In this document: positions 1 to 13,358 of the stretch, in pieces
How positions within the stretch are numbered: the first letter of the stretch is position 1
How the letters are laid out: every line of letters begins with the position of its first letter
Assembly: GCA_009741485.1 (NCBI GenBank)
Contig: CM019215.1
Coordinates: forward strand, 81,362,187 to 81,426,186
Source of the DNA: Malurus cyaneus samueli
Taxonomy: Eukaryota > Chordata > Aves > Passeriformes > Maluridae
Direction: 5' to 3'
DNA: 64,000 nucleotides
Notes under the pieces: generated by a model
Seen by the model: only the letters and a program-made list of their open reading frames with translations
The model's database searches: none
What the model was told of the DNA's origin: nothing
Translations under genes and position numbers: made by a program

Positions 1-2258
1 GCTATCTGCCAATATGTCCCATTTAATTAAAAAATATGCAATTAATGACTAATGAGCTCATGACTGCACAAGCTTAGAGACATTAAAACAGTAGATTTCT
101 CTGTTGGGGAGATATTTTATTCCAACATATGGACTGAGTTTTGGATTTTGCAATTCTGAAAATAGACTATCTCAAGGGTTAACAAAGTGTGAATATTAAG
201 ATGTTTGAGGCTGATTTCAGTTGATGTACTCCACATGAAGAAAGCTCTATGTTTTGTCAGTCACCTAAAGCACAGGTGATAATGCCATTAGAGGTGTCTC
301 TCTCCCAGCAGAGCTTGTCATTCATCACAGCAAATTCAGTAGAACTGCTGAGGAAAATGCATCCTGCTTTTACCAAGGCAGGGGTTCAGAAACCACTTCC
401 ATAAATTAGTGTCTGAAGGGTCTAGCCATAGTTTCGCTGCCTGCAGCACGCTCTTTGGATGCTGTGACAGACACGCTAGAAATATCACATGAAATCATGA
501 AAGGTCTGTTAGTGTGTCTGATGTTGAAAGATAAAAGTTCCTCATTATACTACGGAAACTTCAGCATTTTAATGTTTCCCGACCTGTTTGGTTATGTAAA
601 GCTCTCCAATGTGTTGCTGCCTTCCCTTGCTTCAGACGCAGCGTGAGGAGGAAGGGTGTGTCTGAGTGTCATCCCCTTGTGGGGCAAGGCTTAGATGGGA
701 CACTGCTGTGGTCAGCAGAGCTCAGAATGCTGCCAGTGTCCCACAGCTGTGTCAGAGCTGTGGATAGACCAAGCTGACTTGGAGGCTTTGGCTTGGCAGA
801 GTGGAATCTTATCTGCTGGAGAGGGGAATCTCAGTGTGGGAAACCATTTCTGCTCCCAGTTTTGCATTTGTGGCCTGTTGGAGCAGGGAGAGGTGTATTA
901 GAAACTTGTGTGTGGCAGTGTTAATAAGAAAACCTTCATTTTTCAACTTTAAAAAACATGACTCTATCATGTCTTAGCCTTTACAGTAAGGTTTTAGATT
1001 AATTTTGTTCTTAAGTAATGCACAGGCTTCTTTATAGGCACCCTGAGCAGTTTATAAATTTCAGCTGCCCCCAGGTAGCAGGATTTAAGACGTCTGAAAT
1101 CACAGGTAGAACACAAGTGAGCAGTTTCTGTGGAAAACCTCAAATACTCTGCAGTGCTAAAAATAAGGGGTTTGATATATATGAGTTTTTAATATTCTTC
1201 ATAGAAACATACAGACCATTACAGATAATATAAGGAATATTTTCATGTACTTAGGAGCCCTGTAGGAACTTGCCTGACACTTCCTGTATTATGGTGACCC
1301 TATTAACATAATGTTTATGCACAAAAGGCTGTAAAAACAGACATACTGATTGTCTTACTTCAGACAATGTAACTAATCTAAATTAATGCTTCTGGGTTGG
1401 GCTAGCAAGTTTAATCTATAGATGAGAATTTTCAAAATTGATGTACTATTCTTGGAAACAGCATTTGCTTTGTGACATGATAGAAATATGTCAAAATGAG
1501 AAATACTCCATATAGAAAAAAAATTAAATTGATATCTAGGAGGAAAAAAATGTAGTGTATGTCTCTGATTTATTTGCCTGCAGGATGATTACTGGAAATG
1601 TCAGACAGGTAAATATGTATCTGCAATTGTCTGTAGTTTGCACCCTCATCTATTTTTCTCCCATCAGAAACTGCATCCTTAAAATAATCCTTGTGTGATT
1701 AAGTTCTATTTCTGTTCCAGACTAAAGTGATGTACTCGATACCCACAGACAGCAATGTGTTCCAGCACACCTGATGTCTCCATGGGCTCTCTGGGGTGGG
1801 TCTGTGTGTGTCTCTCCGTGCTCCCGGACATGGCCTCATCCCAGGGCCACTATTCAGTGTTTTGGGGCCTTAACCTTTAACATCACCTCTCTGCTGCCCT
1901 GTCTCTGTGCAAGCAATCACAAGGTTTGTTACCTGCCAAAGGCTTAATCTACCAGCAGAGATTCAGTAGAGATATCATCTTCTACAGAATCAAATCTGCT
2001 TACAACTTCAGTCCACTCAGTTTCTTCACCAACCTTCTAGTCCTGCCCATGGAGTGCCTTAAAAAAAAACCCAATGGAACAAAAAGATACTTTGAACAAG
2101 AAGATAAAATGCCTCAGACAAACTTGCTGGCATTCACAGATCCCTAAAAGGTAGGATGGCTTTAAGGTCACCAGACTGCAGGACTTCTGGAACTCTTCAA
2201 AGTAGTTCAGGACAAACAAGTAGTAGTAGTTCATGAACAAACAAGTTTTAAAAAGTTA
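1..2258. other. Unique non-coding sequence
   Basis: I see no gene or recognisable repeat here. Open frames at 455-646, 695-901 and 1018-1233 are short. The first opens with TTG rather than ATG, and none shows a domain, a signal peptide or a flanking splice pair that I could support. The base composition is AT-rich like the rest of the window. Read as intergenic or intronic DNA. Confidence 0.6.
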
Positions 2259-2340
2259 CAAAAAAAAAAAAAACCAAACCCCAAACCACAAACCAACCAA
2301 CTAACTAAGCAAAACAATCATAAACAAACAAGCAAAATCC
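2259..2340. repeat. A/C-rich low-complexity tract
   Basis: A run of 14 A (2260-2273) is followed by about 65 bases made almost only of A and C, in CAAA, CCAA and CCAAACC steps, with a few T and G. G is nearly absent on the plus strand. It has no unit structure strict enough to call a microsatellite. It resembles the block at 24,143-24,284 in composition. Confidence 0.8.
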
Positions 2341-5300
2341 CAGTTAAAAATACCCTATGCCCTCCCACTGCCCTACAACAACATAAAGAAGCAAAGAAGG
2401 CTTAAACAAAGAAATGTATTTGGTCAAAATGATACTGAGCTATTTTGGCTTTCTTTTATCTTTGAGGATAACCAGATTATTTCTCAGCAAATAGTGTGTG
2501 GCTGGTTGCTTTGCAAGGTCTTGTCCTTGCTGGCCACACCAAAGCACCATTCAGCTGCTTTCTAGGCCTGGTTTTTGACTGTGCTGTGCCTTAAGGTAAG
2601 GCACAAGAAAGAACTGGGAGAAGACTACAAGGCTTGTATTTACAAAACTTCATATAGAATGGAATCCCTTGAGAGTCTAATCCAATCACTGGGAACAGAA
2701 ACACGTGCACATGTTCCACTGGAGTTAAATGTTTTATTTTTGTAGTATTCATGGCCTTGTCACTTAAACTGACTGGCAGTTTTAGCCTTTGCCTGGCTTT
2801 GGGGAAGTGCTGCCTCTCCTGTCATTCCCAGATCTGATGAATATTTGGGAGGAGTCTTTATAAAGCTGACATCTCATATTCTGAGGACAAACTCTGTTAC
2901 ATTTGCCAATGGTCTTCCTGCTAGTTCCTGGAACCATTTACACTTAAACAGAACATTTGTACAGTTACTTCTTTAAAGCTGGTTTAGAGAATCTTTTTTC
3001 TTACTCTAAAAGGAGTTTGAGAAGAGCTCTTACCCATGGAAGGAATAAAAAGTGTGGTACTCATAGCACCTTGTCTATTGAAATTTATCCTTTTCTACTA
3101 GGAATAGGATCTTAAAATCTCCTAGGTTTGTTTAAGTGTTGATCCATGGTTGTGGTTTGCAGGCAGCAAAATGAAGGTGGATGAAAATTAATAATTTATC
3201 ATAAATCAGGCTCTTTCAGGAGCATCTGAATTCACAATGAATATATAAAGCTGAGGTCAGATAGTTTAGCTTTGATAACAAAAGTCCATTTTTAAATGCT
3301 AATTAACCCCCCCAAGTGTACATTAAAAAAAAATCTCTAATCATTTCACTTTGAAGTTCCATTTTCTATTAAAGAAAAAAAATAAAGGAAGTTATGCAGC
3401 CTCTTAAATTTGTCTGGAAGGGACCAAACAGCTGATTAAAAGAATGAACTCTAAGCATAAAAGAAAAATTTAATGACATCTCATGAACAATTAAAAAGAC
3501 CATTTGCATTCTTCTAAGTCTATTAAAAAAAAGAGAAAAAGGTTTGACTGTAATCACATGCTGTGAAGGGATAGAAAAGGGAACACTAAATGCTTTTCAT
3601 GATTCCTCCTGAACCTTCTGATAGCACAACAGGATGCTTATTAGCATGCACATTGCTATGACCTGGTTTACTGCAGCTTTGCATTTAGGCAGTGTGTTTT
3701 AAAACAGGTGTACAAATTTGTATTTTCTTTTTTTCTGTCTCAGAATTCTGATTCAAATATAGACAAGTTGTGCAGCCTGTATGTCTGTTCTTTCCATAGG
3801 GATTTTCTGGCCTCCTGAATGCAGCAGATGAGTTTAGATCTTGCTCAAATGTATAAGCCTTTTAAAAGCGAGAAGAAAAGTGAGTTATTGGTCTCCAAAG
3901 GAAATTAATTTCCTTTTTCAGTGGGTGAATGTGCATTCTGAATGTGCAGGGAATTTGGTGTGTCTCTCAAACCCCAAAATTTAACCCCTGTGGGTTAAAT
4001 CTGTGGCACAGCTAAAAAATTCCATATTAATTTCAATCTCTCTGACTGTCTCTATCTGTAACAACAGTGTTATCTGATGTGAAAAGGGCTTGGAGAGGTA
4101 GTAACAGGCCATGCAACCCATTTACAGCTGTAGGGGCCAGTGGACAGCTGGGAACATCTGTGGGTGTTTAAACGAGATGTGAATGTGCTGTGCCCATAAA
4201 CCTGAAACTGAAAAAAATACCTGATATTTGTACAATAATCTCTTAAGTGCCTGTTCTGATCTAAAACAGGTGGAGAGACATAAGGGAGTTCAGAGCCTTG
4301 GGAAGTTCTGGGAATGTTGTTTTTCCCTGCATGTTCAGTCTCACACAGTTCACCGACCATCCCTCAGTGGCTCTTTATTTGGGAACAGTTTGCTCTGCAG
4401 AGTCACACGTTCCTTGTGACATCCTAGTCTTACACTTTTTAGTCACTTATCAAATAAGCCAGCAGAGCCAGCTACTGGAAAAACTACAGAAAGACCGCGT
4501 TTGACATCGTATAGAGTGTTGCCTCTGATCAGAGGCAGATTCAGATTCAGGGTGATTTGGGAGGACAAACTTCTTCACTACCTCCAGAACAATTTCTATG
4601 TATCTCATGGGGAAACCTTTCTTTGTCTTTCTTTTTCTTTCTTTCTCCGTGTTGTTTTTTTCTTTAAATAGGAAAATGATTGTTCAAGCTGACAAGCAAC
4701 CTGTAATTCTTATGCAAGCATGCAGGGAAGGCACAAGAGCAGCCTTCAAGGGATTAGAAGTGTCGAACTGTGCAACTCTAAATGGTGCTCATCTAATTGA
4801 TGCTTTACTTAGCAGGGGAGGAGAAAACTCTAGCAAATACTTAGCAGTTATTTTGCTTTCAGAAAGAACACTGTCACAGACATCTTCCTACAAATGCCAC
4901 ATCAGTTGCTAACAAGTTGTTCTGGGCGAGCCTTGCTGATTTACATGCTGCCACACGATTCTTTTCCAGTCACTGCGAACATGCTGTATTTCCTTTAATT
5001 TATTATGAAAGATTGCCTTGAACATGGACAAGAGAGCCCGTTAAGCAGCTCACTTTTAGATCCAGGGAGCCCAGGAAATTAATTTCATATGAAACAATGG
5101 GAAAATAGGTTATTTGCTGCCTCAGTTGTAGAGTTGCTAATAGCAGAGTATTATGTATGGAGTAGGGAGGACACATTGTTTTCAATGCGCATCGCAATTT
5201 GAATTTAGTACCAAGCATGTCCCTCTACTTTTACAGAGCAAGAAGGGTGTCTGTAGGCAAGGCATTAAATTGGGAGTCAGGGGACACAAGTTCAGTTCCT

Positions 5301-5580
5301 GGCTCTCTAGCAGAGCTTTTTGATTTTAAGCAAATCACTTTTCTGCCTCACTGTGGTGCTCTGAGATAAAATGGATACTTGGCAGGGGAGCGGATAATAT
5401 ACAGGGAACAGGAGCTGATTACAGATAAACAGGTTCTCTATTCTCAGTCTTGTTACTTTTTCTTTACTTGTGGGGAATCTAGAAAAAAGTAGGAAGTTTT
5501 GTATTAAGGGAGCTAACACAAGCTGCAAGGATATCTGCCGTGGGCAGAGAGGTTTTCTTAGAAGACAAGACATGTATGGG
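2341..5580. other. Unique non-coding sequence
   Basis: No gene is supportable. The longest open frames (4598-4912 plus, 104 codons, rich in F and S from a TTTCTTTC stretch; 4070-4360 minus) look like chance frames. A C7 run at 3307-3313 and short A runs near 3325 and 3520 are the only low-complexity features. No CR1 terminus or other family match was seen. Confidence 0.55.
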
Positions 5581-5599
5581 GCTGTTCACTGTGAACAGC
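5581..5599. other. Perfect 19-bp inverted repeat
   Basis: GCTGTTCAC and GTGAACAGC flank a single central T, giving two 9-bp arms with no mismatch. The core TGTTCA-n3-TGAACA has the spacing of a dimeric nuclear-receptor site, but the half-sites do not match the AGAACA/TGTTCT consensus of steroid receptors. No gene lies close by. It may be a protein-binding palindrome or chance. Confidence 0.5.
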
Positions 5600-6495
5600 A
5601 TCTGAGATGTTTTCAGCACATTTTAGAACAATAAGAATAATTCACATCTGGCTCCAGGGCAGGCAAAGATGGTCCATAATTGTTCGTGGTGACACTGTAT
5701 AACGAGGTAAACCCAGCATGTACCATTGCACCTCTGATGCTCTCTTCACCTTCACAGGTGCCCTTGGAGGGCAGGCTCTTCAGCAAAGCACCAACATCCC
5801 ACAGAATGGCAATGGCAGCACTGGACTTGGTGTCAGGAAATGAGGACACAGCAAAGCTTGAGATTTCTGTGATTCGGGATGACAACATTCAATTTTATGT
5901 TCTTCTCTTTCTTTCCACAAGCAATGAGAGCTTTCCTTTTTCAATGCTTTTATTGGTGAGGAAAGCTAAGGAATCTCTAGCCTGTATATGTAGTCAGTAC
6001 ACCATATCATTAATAATAAATAACAAGGAAAGCTGTTTCTTGTTTAACCCATTCAATCCACTGAAATGTTCAAGTAACTTCTTATGATATAAAAAATCAT
6101 AGATATTCATAAAGCAAGCAAGCTTTTTTCCTCCCTCCCCTTATATTGTACGTGCATTTAAATTTATGCTCCTGGTGGCTGTTTTATATGACTTCTTGAA
6201 GGAGGATTCCTGCTGTTACGTGGATGTCACCTTTCACAAGTGACAGGAAGATTAAGTAAAATGCTGTACAGGATAATTATAACAAGGCTATTGGCAGCCT
6301 CTAACACAGTGTAAATGACACAACTCATTTTGCTGTTCAGACATAATGTATGTGGCAAGTTTTACCTGTAGCTGTATTTTTTCTAACTTATATTTTCTCC
6401 AGGGGCATGTTTTGCATATCACTTAGACCACAAGTCAACCATAAACTCAGCATAGCCCTTCTCCATGATGTCTTTAAGGTGTGAGAAGCTGCCCT
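5600..6495. other. Unique non-coding sequence
   Basis: This contains an open frame of 135 codons at 5680-6087 (plus). It begins with a GTG codon, ends in an N-, F- and S-rich tail from AT-rich DNA, and shows no family motif. I take it as chance. Nothing else is recognisable. Confidence 0.5.
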
Positions 6496-6530
6496 GTGAC
6501 ATTCATTGCAATTGCAATTAATTGTGTCAC
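6496..6530. other. Imperfect 35-bp palindrome around TTGCAATTGCAA
   Basis: A perfect 14-bp palindrome ATTGCAATTGCAAT (6505-6518) contains two TTGCAA half-sites of C/EBP-like type. It is framed by an outer inverted pair, GTGACA (6496-6501) and TGTCAC (6525-6530). The outer and inner axes differ by 1.5 bases, so this is two nested inverted repeats rather than one. A TAATT homeodomain-type core lies inside at 6517-6523. Regulatory meaning is inference only. Confidence 0.45.
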
Positions 6531-6569
6531 TTCTTGGAGATCTTGTCTCATTGCATAGTTTTGTTTTTG

Positions 6570-6581
6570 TTTTTTTTTTTT
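6570..6581. repeat. Poly-T tract (T12)
   Basis: Twelve T in a row, preceded by TTTTGTTTTTG. This is a simple homopolymer. No retroposon body or target duplication is visible beside it. Confidence 0.85.
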
Positions 6582-9500
6582 AATTCATATCAGGTGTCTT
6601 TTATCAGATCCTCTCCTGTGAATTTTCTCTGCTAAGAAAAATAATTAAACAATATACTGTATCTCATGGTCTGGAGAGAAATTTTGACCATTTTTATGTA
6701 CTTCTCCCTGTAAGATTGATCAGATTTTGATTATGCATATGTTCAGTGACTCCATCCTGATATGCCCTTGACTTTCTCATCAGTGATATTGCAGTCATTC
6801 TTGTTTGAAAAACAAAGCAACACCAGCAAAGCGTAATAATGGAACAAAAATCTCCACTGTGAGTGCTTTGTTTGCCCTGTTCTGTTCATTCACACACAAA
6901 CTCTTTCAGAGTAATTAACTGTCATAGAGTCAAAGCAGCTAATGAAGCTTTCTTCCCCTGCCTTGCCCCATTGACCAGCGACTCAAGAGCCCATGTGCAG
7001 TGTCAAGGATGAGCTGAGTTACACAGAACCATGCAGTGTGCATCCTTTATGCAAAGATGAACCTCTTAAACTTGTTTGCTTATATTAATAACATCTGGAG
7101 TCAAGGAATTTTGCAGATGGCTTTTAATAGCTTACAGGCTTTTAAAAAAATTGTGAAAAAGCAAATTATTTATTTTAAAATGCAAACAGATTACACATCT
7201 GGAATAACAGATATTTCAGGGGTTGATTTTTCCTCTTTAACTTTTAGTTGCATGGGGGAAGAGTTGCTTCTCTTCAAGCCCAGACAGCATCACCTTGGAT
7301 GTTCAAAATGGATGAACGTGGGATAGCAATTTATATCTGTGCAAATTGGCTTAAAAATGTTACTGTTGTAATTGTCCAGTATTTCATACCTGCCAGAAGG
7401 ACTGCAACAGGAGAAAGAAGTGAAATGGATGGTGAGGATGCTGCCAGTTAAATCTTGATTTGCCCTACGGAAGAGAGACGTAGGTTTGCTGGTGCTGATG
7501 TTTCTAGAGGATTGGGACAGTTCTTGTTTCCACATAAACTCACTACATTCAAAGCTGGAAATGCTAGAGACTAAGACTGCTAAAGACTGCTTATTTTGTG
7601 TTATTTCATTAGCCCACTTGAGGAAAATCTGCCATATTTCTCTTAATAACCGTGACCATATTTTGGCATTTAATTAAACCAGGCAGGATAACTAATATTA
7701 CAATGATTTTGTCCAGGTCATGCTGTTTTGTTCCAAGGAAACTCTTAGGTAGGATCCTGATGGATGTTGTCCTGTGGCATGCCCTGGCCAATGCCTATGA
7801 GGTGCAGTAAGGAGGGGTAATGAAGAGGGATTGCTGTGGGGTCTGTGTTACACAGCTCAGAGGGTCACCCATGTGTGGTGGAAGTGACCGCTTGGATGAA
7901 GGAAACCTGCTGAAATCCAAGCTGGTTGATGCCATGTTTGTGAACTGGGAGAAGACACTGTTCATTTGAAGAGTTTTACCCTATTTTCTCTTGTTCAAGT
8001 TAATAATATGTTCCCTGTAGGCCAAGGCAATTTATATATTCCATCTCATTTTCTCATGAGAAAAAGGTCTTTTGTGTCAGAGGTGAAGGTCTCCACTGGG
8101 ATCTATGACATCTCCTTTGAACAAGGACACTAGGATTTGTAAATCTCTTCTACAACTTTTAAACAAGGTGGCATAACTACATAACTTATGACTGAGGTTC
8201 TGTTTGAAATTATTTGTTTCCCCTCTGGTGATTATATTTAGAGAGGAAAACAACCTTCTGCATCTACCAAGCAACATTCCTTTCTCCCACAAGGTGCAGA
8301 ATTGTTGCTCTGTCCCTTAGCCAGTGCTCAGCTCTGTTTCCCTGGCACTGTACAATGTACTACTGGACTTGGGTATTACATGTGGCTCTCTGCCTCTTAT
8401 TTCTCCATTTCCAGCCTTCCCAAATTAAGCTGTAGAGTTCCTATTGGACCTACAAACCCACAATATCCTGTGGAGGTTTAAGATGAGATGCTCCCTCTCC
8501 TTATTATGACTGAGGTTTTTAAAACATCCATTATTTCTCCTAGGGATTCTGGCTCCAACTTCAGGAAAAACTCAAAAACAAGGTGAAGTTGTAACTTAGT
8601 CTCATAGAGTGAAGGTGAACTGTTTTCACTCAGAGAGGGTGACGAAACTATAACAGACTGAAAGAATTACAGTCAATTTTTAAAGTAGCTTTCAATGCAT
8701 CTCTCATTACTTTCAGGACTGAATTAGTAAAACTCTAGCAGTATTTTGTATTATACTTGTTTTATATGTAATTATAACGTTAGGTCATCCCAAGGTATTT
8801 TCTCAGAAGTAAATAACTTATTGTATTAAATCTGGAAAATTGAACCATTTTAAGTTGTTAAAATAATTGAAGAATTGAAAGTTAATTATTATTCCATAAA
8901 TAAAAGAAAGGTCAAACATATAGCAATTTACTTACATGGAATTGAAATCATAATATGCAATTCATTTCCTTTGCCATTCCTTTCTGTGTGGAGAATGTCC
9001 ATTTTTTCATACAGTGAAGTAAAAGACAGCAAGCAAGAGAGAAGAAGACCAAGACCAAGGGAAGAATTTTACCTTTAAATTGCATCTAAACTATTCCATA
9101 AAATGTTTAACTGACAAACCAGTATAAGAGAACTGAGACTAAGAAAAAACACAGGTAGCACACTGAAATCCCTGCACCTTGTGGAAAGTAAGTAAAACGA
9201 AAACAGTTCTAGGATGGGTCAGGTTCCCCAGACTCAGACCTTTTGTCATTTTGCTATGTGGGCAGTATGTTTGTCCAGCCCTTAGCAAAGGCTTCCTGGG
9301 ATGGGAATGAAAAGAAGAAAAAGGAAATCAAGTACAGATAGTTGATTTTATGGGAAAACCAACCAGTGGGGAGAAGCAACAGCTAAGAGCTTAAAAATTA
9401 CTTGTGAAAGCATCAGAAAGACCCATTGAGAACAGCATCCCAGAGAGGACCCAGAAAACACCCTCGAAGAGGATTTCTGCTGCTTTAGTGCTGCTTGTGT

Positions 9501-12500
9501 GACTGAGCTGTACCTTTGCCTTCAGAGCAAGCTGGCAGTCTCTGTGTTCATGTTCACTCACAGGACACGTTCACTTATCTTCATACCCTGTATTTCTGAT
9601 CAGAAATCATTCAGACTGGGACACCAGCTACTGTGTGTCACCATTTCCTGTGAAAGATCATAAATATGAATTTCATTTTGATGTGTCAGGACTCATTCAA
9701 AGACAGAGTTAATCAATCTCAGTTACCTTGTTATGTAAGCACAGCTAATGATTAAAAAAGAAACGCACACCATAACAAAATGCTAGAACAAAACCAACTG
9801 AACAAAAAATATTCCTCACTACTTGCATTTTCAGAAGTCAGGCTACTGGACCTGCAGCAAGAGCACAGTTTGTTTTTATTTCATATATTTTATATCAGGT
9901 GTGACAGAAGTCACACCTATTTCCATATGTACCTTTCTACGCAAGTGGGATGAAAGTCTGTCTGAATGTTTGTTTTGAAAAAGAAAATACTTTTTTATAT
10001 GTGGAGAAAATACCATTAGCCAAGTCAGTGTTTTTGGGTCATAAAGATATTAGTGACAGCAAAGTCAGAAGGACAAATAAACATAATGAGCAACCCAAAC
10101 CAGAAATCTGAGCAACACCTGCCACAGCAAACAGCAAGAAAATGAAACTCTGATTGAGTTCAGACTTCTACACCTCAAATAATTTCTTGTCACCTTTTCT
10201 CCGTAAGTTGTGGTAAAAGCTGACTTAAATCATCCCTGCTGTCATCAATCCTGTTTTCAACGCTGCGATTGTGAAGATGTACTGCCAGTAATCAATTAGA
10301 AGACACTGCTGCTTTTATAGAGCCATGGCCCATGAAACAATAGTGCCGTATCAAGACTACCTTGTCCTTCTTAGCGTCCTTGATACCAAAGATGACCCCT
10401 AGGAGGAACAAAACAGTGAGTAATGTTCTGCATGGGCCTCATTTTCTTTTTCAGAGAATTGAATGAACATAGCTCTGAAAATCTAAAGGAAGCAGTTGAA
10501 AATGAGTGTATGCCTTTATTTGTGACTCACCTAAGTGCATGTAACTAACTGTAAAAGCTGTTTCAGGCTCTTCTTAGTTGGCTGAAGAGAAGCTTCTAAT
10601 TAGTAACTTACCTAGTAAATTAAAATGAGTGAACCCTTATACATTGTAGGAAATGCGGGAGGGGGGAGAAAATAACACTAGGCATTGCTTCAAGGCATAA
10701 ATTGTCTGTAGTTTAGCTAGTAAGTGCTGATTTTTATTCAGAATATATTTTGTCACCACTGCTCTTCAGGGTGCTCAGTGTAAAGAGGCCCAGCTCCCTC
10801 ACTGAGGACTCTTAGCACGATGCGCACACATTGTCCAGCTCGAATTTAATGAGAATTCATCCGAGGGGCTGGAGAGAATTGCATAAATTGTAGGTATGAT
10901 TCATGCTGCTTATTAACTAAATGCTTCAAGTGTTGCCAGTTGAAGTGGCCACGTTTCAGTCAGCAAGTTTATATATCAGGCTCTAGCAAACTGTAATTGA
11001 TCTGGGTCAGGGATGCACATTCACAGAAGTGATGGTCTCCAGAAAGATTATTGCAGATGGCACAGGTGGTCAAGTCTGCAGTTGCCCATGAAAAAAAAGC
11101 AAACTTTTTGCACTATTATTTTATCAAACTGTAACTATTAGGTTGTGAGGTTTTTTCATGCTGTCTGAACAGTTCCATTGTTTGGCTTTTGGTTTGTTTT
11201 TGACAGTAATATTAGCATAACTCATCATATCCATGATGAGCTGTCACACCTACTTCACTGAAAAGCTTTAATACATACATGCATTTCAGAATCAAATTTT
11301 ACATGCTTATCAAGGTGTTCATTTGCTCCTGTCATAGTTTGCTTCGGTGTTGCTGAATTATAGTTTGCTGAAAAACTCTTTGCTTAGTAGACTCAGAAAA
11401 ATATATTTTTTTTATTGCCACCACTGAGCATGCTCCCTCCCCTGCCACTTGCTGGGGATATTCTAGCCCCATTCTGTGAGGCCTCAGGCCAAGATTTCAA
11501 AGCAGAGCAGAATTTCCCATGCAGGTGGAAGTCAAGTAAACCAGCACTGTGATTTGGCAAGGTTTTCTGTGTAATTTATGTTTGTACAGTTTGCTTTTAT
11601 TGCAAGCTTTGTATACTGATGCTATTTAAATGACTGTTGAAATGCTCTGTTCTAGCATATGTTCCTGTCCTTTCCACACATATTTTAGACTACAGCAGTG
11701 TTACTGTGCTTGATTTTAATGAAAACACTTTGATCAGCAATAAATCATGTAAGAGGTCACTGGAAGTGGAGAGGTGGGTTTGCCTCTCTTTCAGATGAAA
11801 GAGAGAAAAAAGGAATAAGGATAGTCACCAGACAAAAACATAGACGAGACCCTGGAATCTAGACTGAAAAATGGTAATTAAATGTGGGCAAGGCACTAAA
11901 CTTGAGGAAGAAATTTTGTCAAAGGGTTCTTTGGAACAAACAGTGAGCTGAAAGATGGTCATAAAGAAAATAAATGTAGGATATGTGTTGAATCAAGGCA
12001 AATTACCTGGCTCCACCTTGAGAAGCCTTGCTTTTTGCTGAGGAAACTGAAGGGAAATTTCTATATACAAAATAAATTAAGGGTAATAATTCTGTGTTTC
12101 TACCTTCATCCATGAATGTCTGAGGTAATGAGGTAATTTTAAGCAACGAGAAAGTTTAGCTAATCATCTCTAATATCTTATCCTTCGGGAGAAACTGCAT
12201 TCAGAAACTGCTGCCTCTCTTTAACCCTCTATGAATCTTTTCCTCTCAGATATCTAGAAAAATTGAAACTAAACAGGATATGTTTTGCAGAAGGGGAAAA
12301 GACTTTGGCAATGTGCAAGGGAGAGTTTTAAGAACAGGACTAGATATTGGAGAAAGCAGTTGGCAGGAGATTTCATGGACTTGGGAGCAGATGCTCCAGG
12401 GAGCTCACAGGAGCAATCCAAATGCAGAAAAGACCCTCAGATTAAAAGGTAGTGCTTGTGCTTTGTTTAAATTTTAGGTTTAAACACTGTTGGCATCATC

Positions 12501-13320
12501 TGGATACCCTCTCATCTCCAGCAAAGATCTGATGGCTGGCAGAGAAGATACATGGCCAAATCACAATCAAATTCAGTGGGATGATTTGGTAAGCAGGGAA
12601 TATAGACTGGAAGAAAGGAGCTGACTGGAATTTCACACAGGTAAGAAGCACAGGGTGACAGAGGCATTAGGCTCAACAGCTTTGGGAAGGATGTGACTCT
12701 GGATAAAGACTGCTAGAAAGAACTAGGAAACAAAGCTTGAAGAGGAAGGGGTAGGAAACACCTAGGTCCCTGGCAGTCACTCTGTAAAAATAGAAAGAAA
12801 CCAACAGCTGCATATTTGACAGAATGGCTCTGAACCAGAAAAGAGAGGCAAGAGGACGAAACTCTCTTTATTCCTCCAGAAATTGCTCCAGCTGGGGACA
12901 TTAAACTTCTCAAAGAGTTGTTCCATTTACACAAGTGACAAGAGATATGTGTGGCAGATAAAGGATTTCCACCTTGACTTCTGAGGCGTGTACAGATGGA
13001 TTAGGGAACATGGGGCAGTTTCTGGTCATTGACAATTGGTTTGCTTTTTTAATTTGTGGATGTTCTATCAAAACCTCCTCTGTTTAAGAGCAGTTTGAGA
13101 AAGTATTCAATCAGCATTTTTTATTAGTAATGTAAGAGTATTTTTTGTAGAACAACCTGTGAGAAAATGGATAAAGACATATGTGGAATATGCTGTATGT
13201 TAAACTGTGTGTAGGGAGGGACACACTTTTCAAATGTTCAAATTGAAAGATTTAACAGTTCTGCTTATTCAGTGAAAATAACTTGAGAAAAGCTGACTTT
13301 ATGAGATTAATATGGGTTTT
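6582..13320. other. Long unique non-coding stretch
   Basis: Nearly 7 kb without a supportable gene. Open frames at 7036-7326, 7248-7451, 7290-7535 (minus) and 12280-12477 are short and mutually overlapping, which is typical of shadows in non-coding DNA. About 10,830-10,990 (GAATTTAATGAGAATTC, TTGCATAAATTG and other homeodomain- or POU-like words) could be a regulatory element, but this needs cross-species conservation. No repeat family was recognised. Confidence 0.55.
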
Positions 13321-13358
13321 CTCTTATTCTTTTCTTCTTTCTTTTTTTTTCTTTTTCC
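13321..13358. repeat. Polypyrimidine (T/C) tract
   Basis: About 38 bases of T and C with one A near the start, including a run of 10 T. On the plus strand this would suit a splice acceptor, but no good AG followed by an open exon is seen directly after it. Confidence 0.75.
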
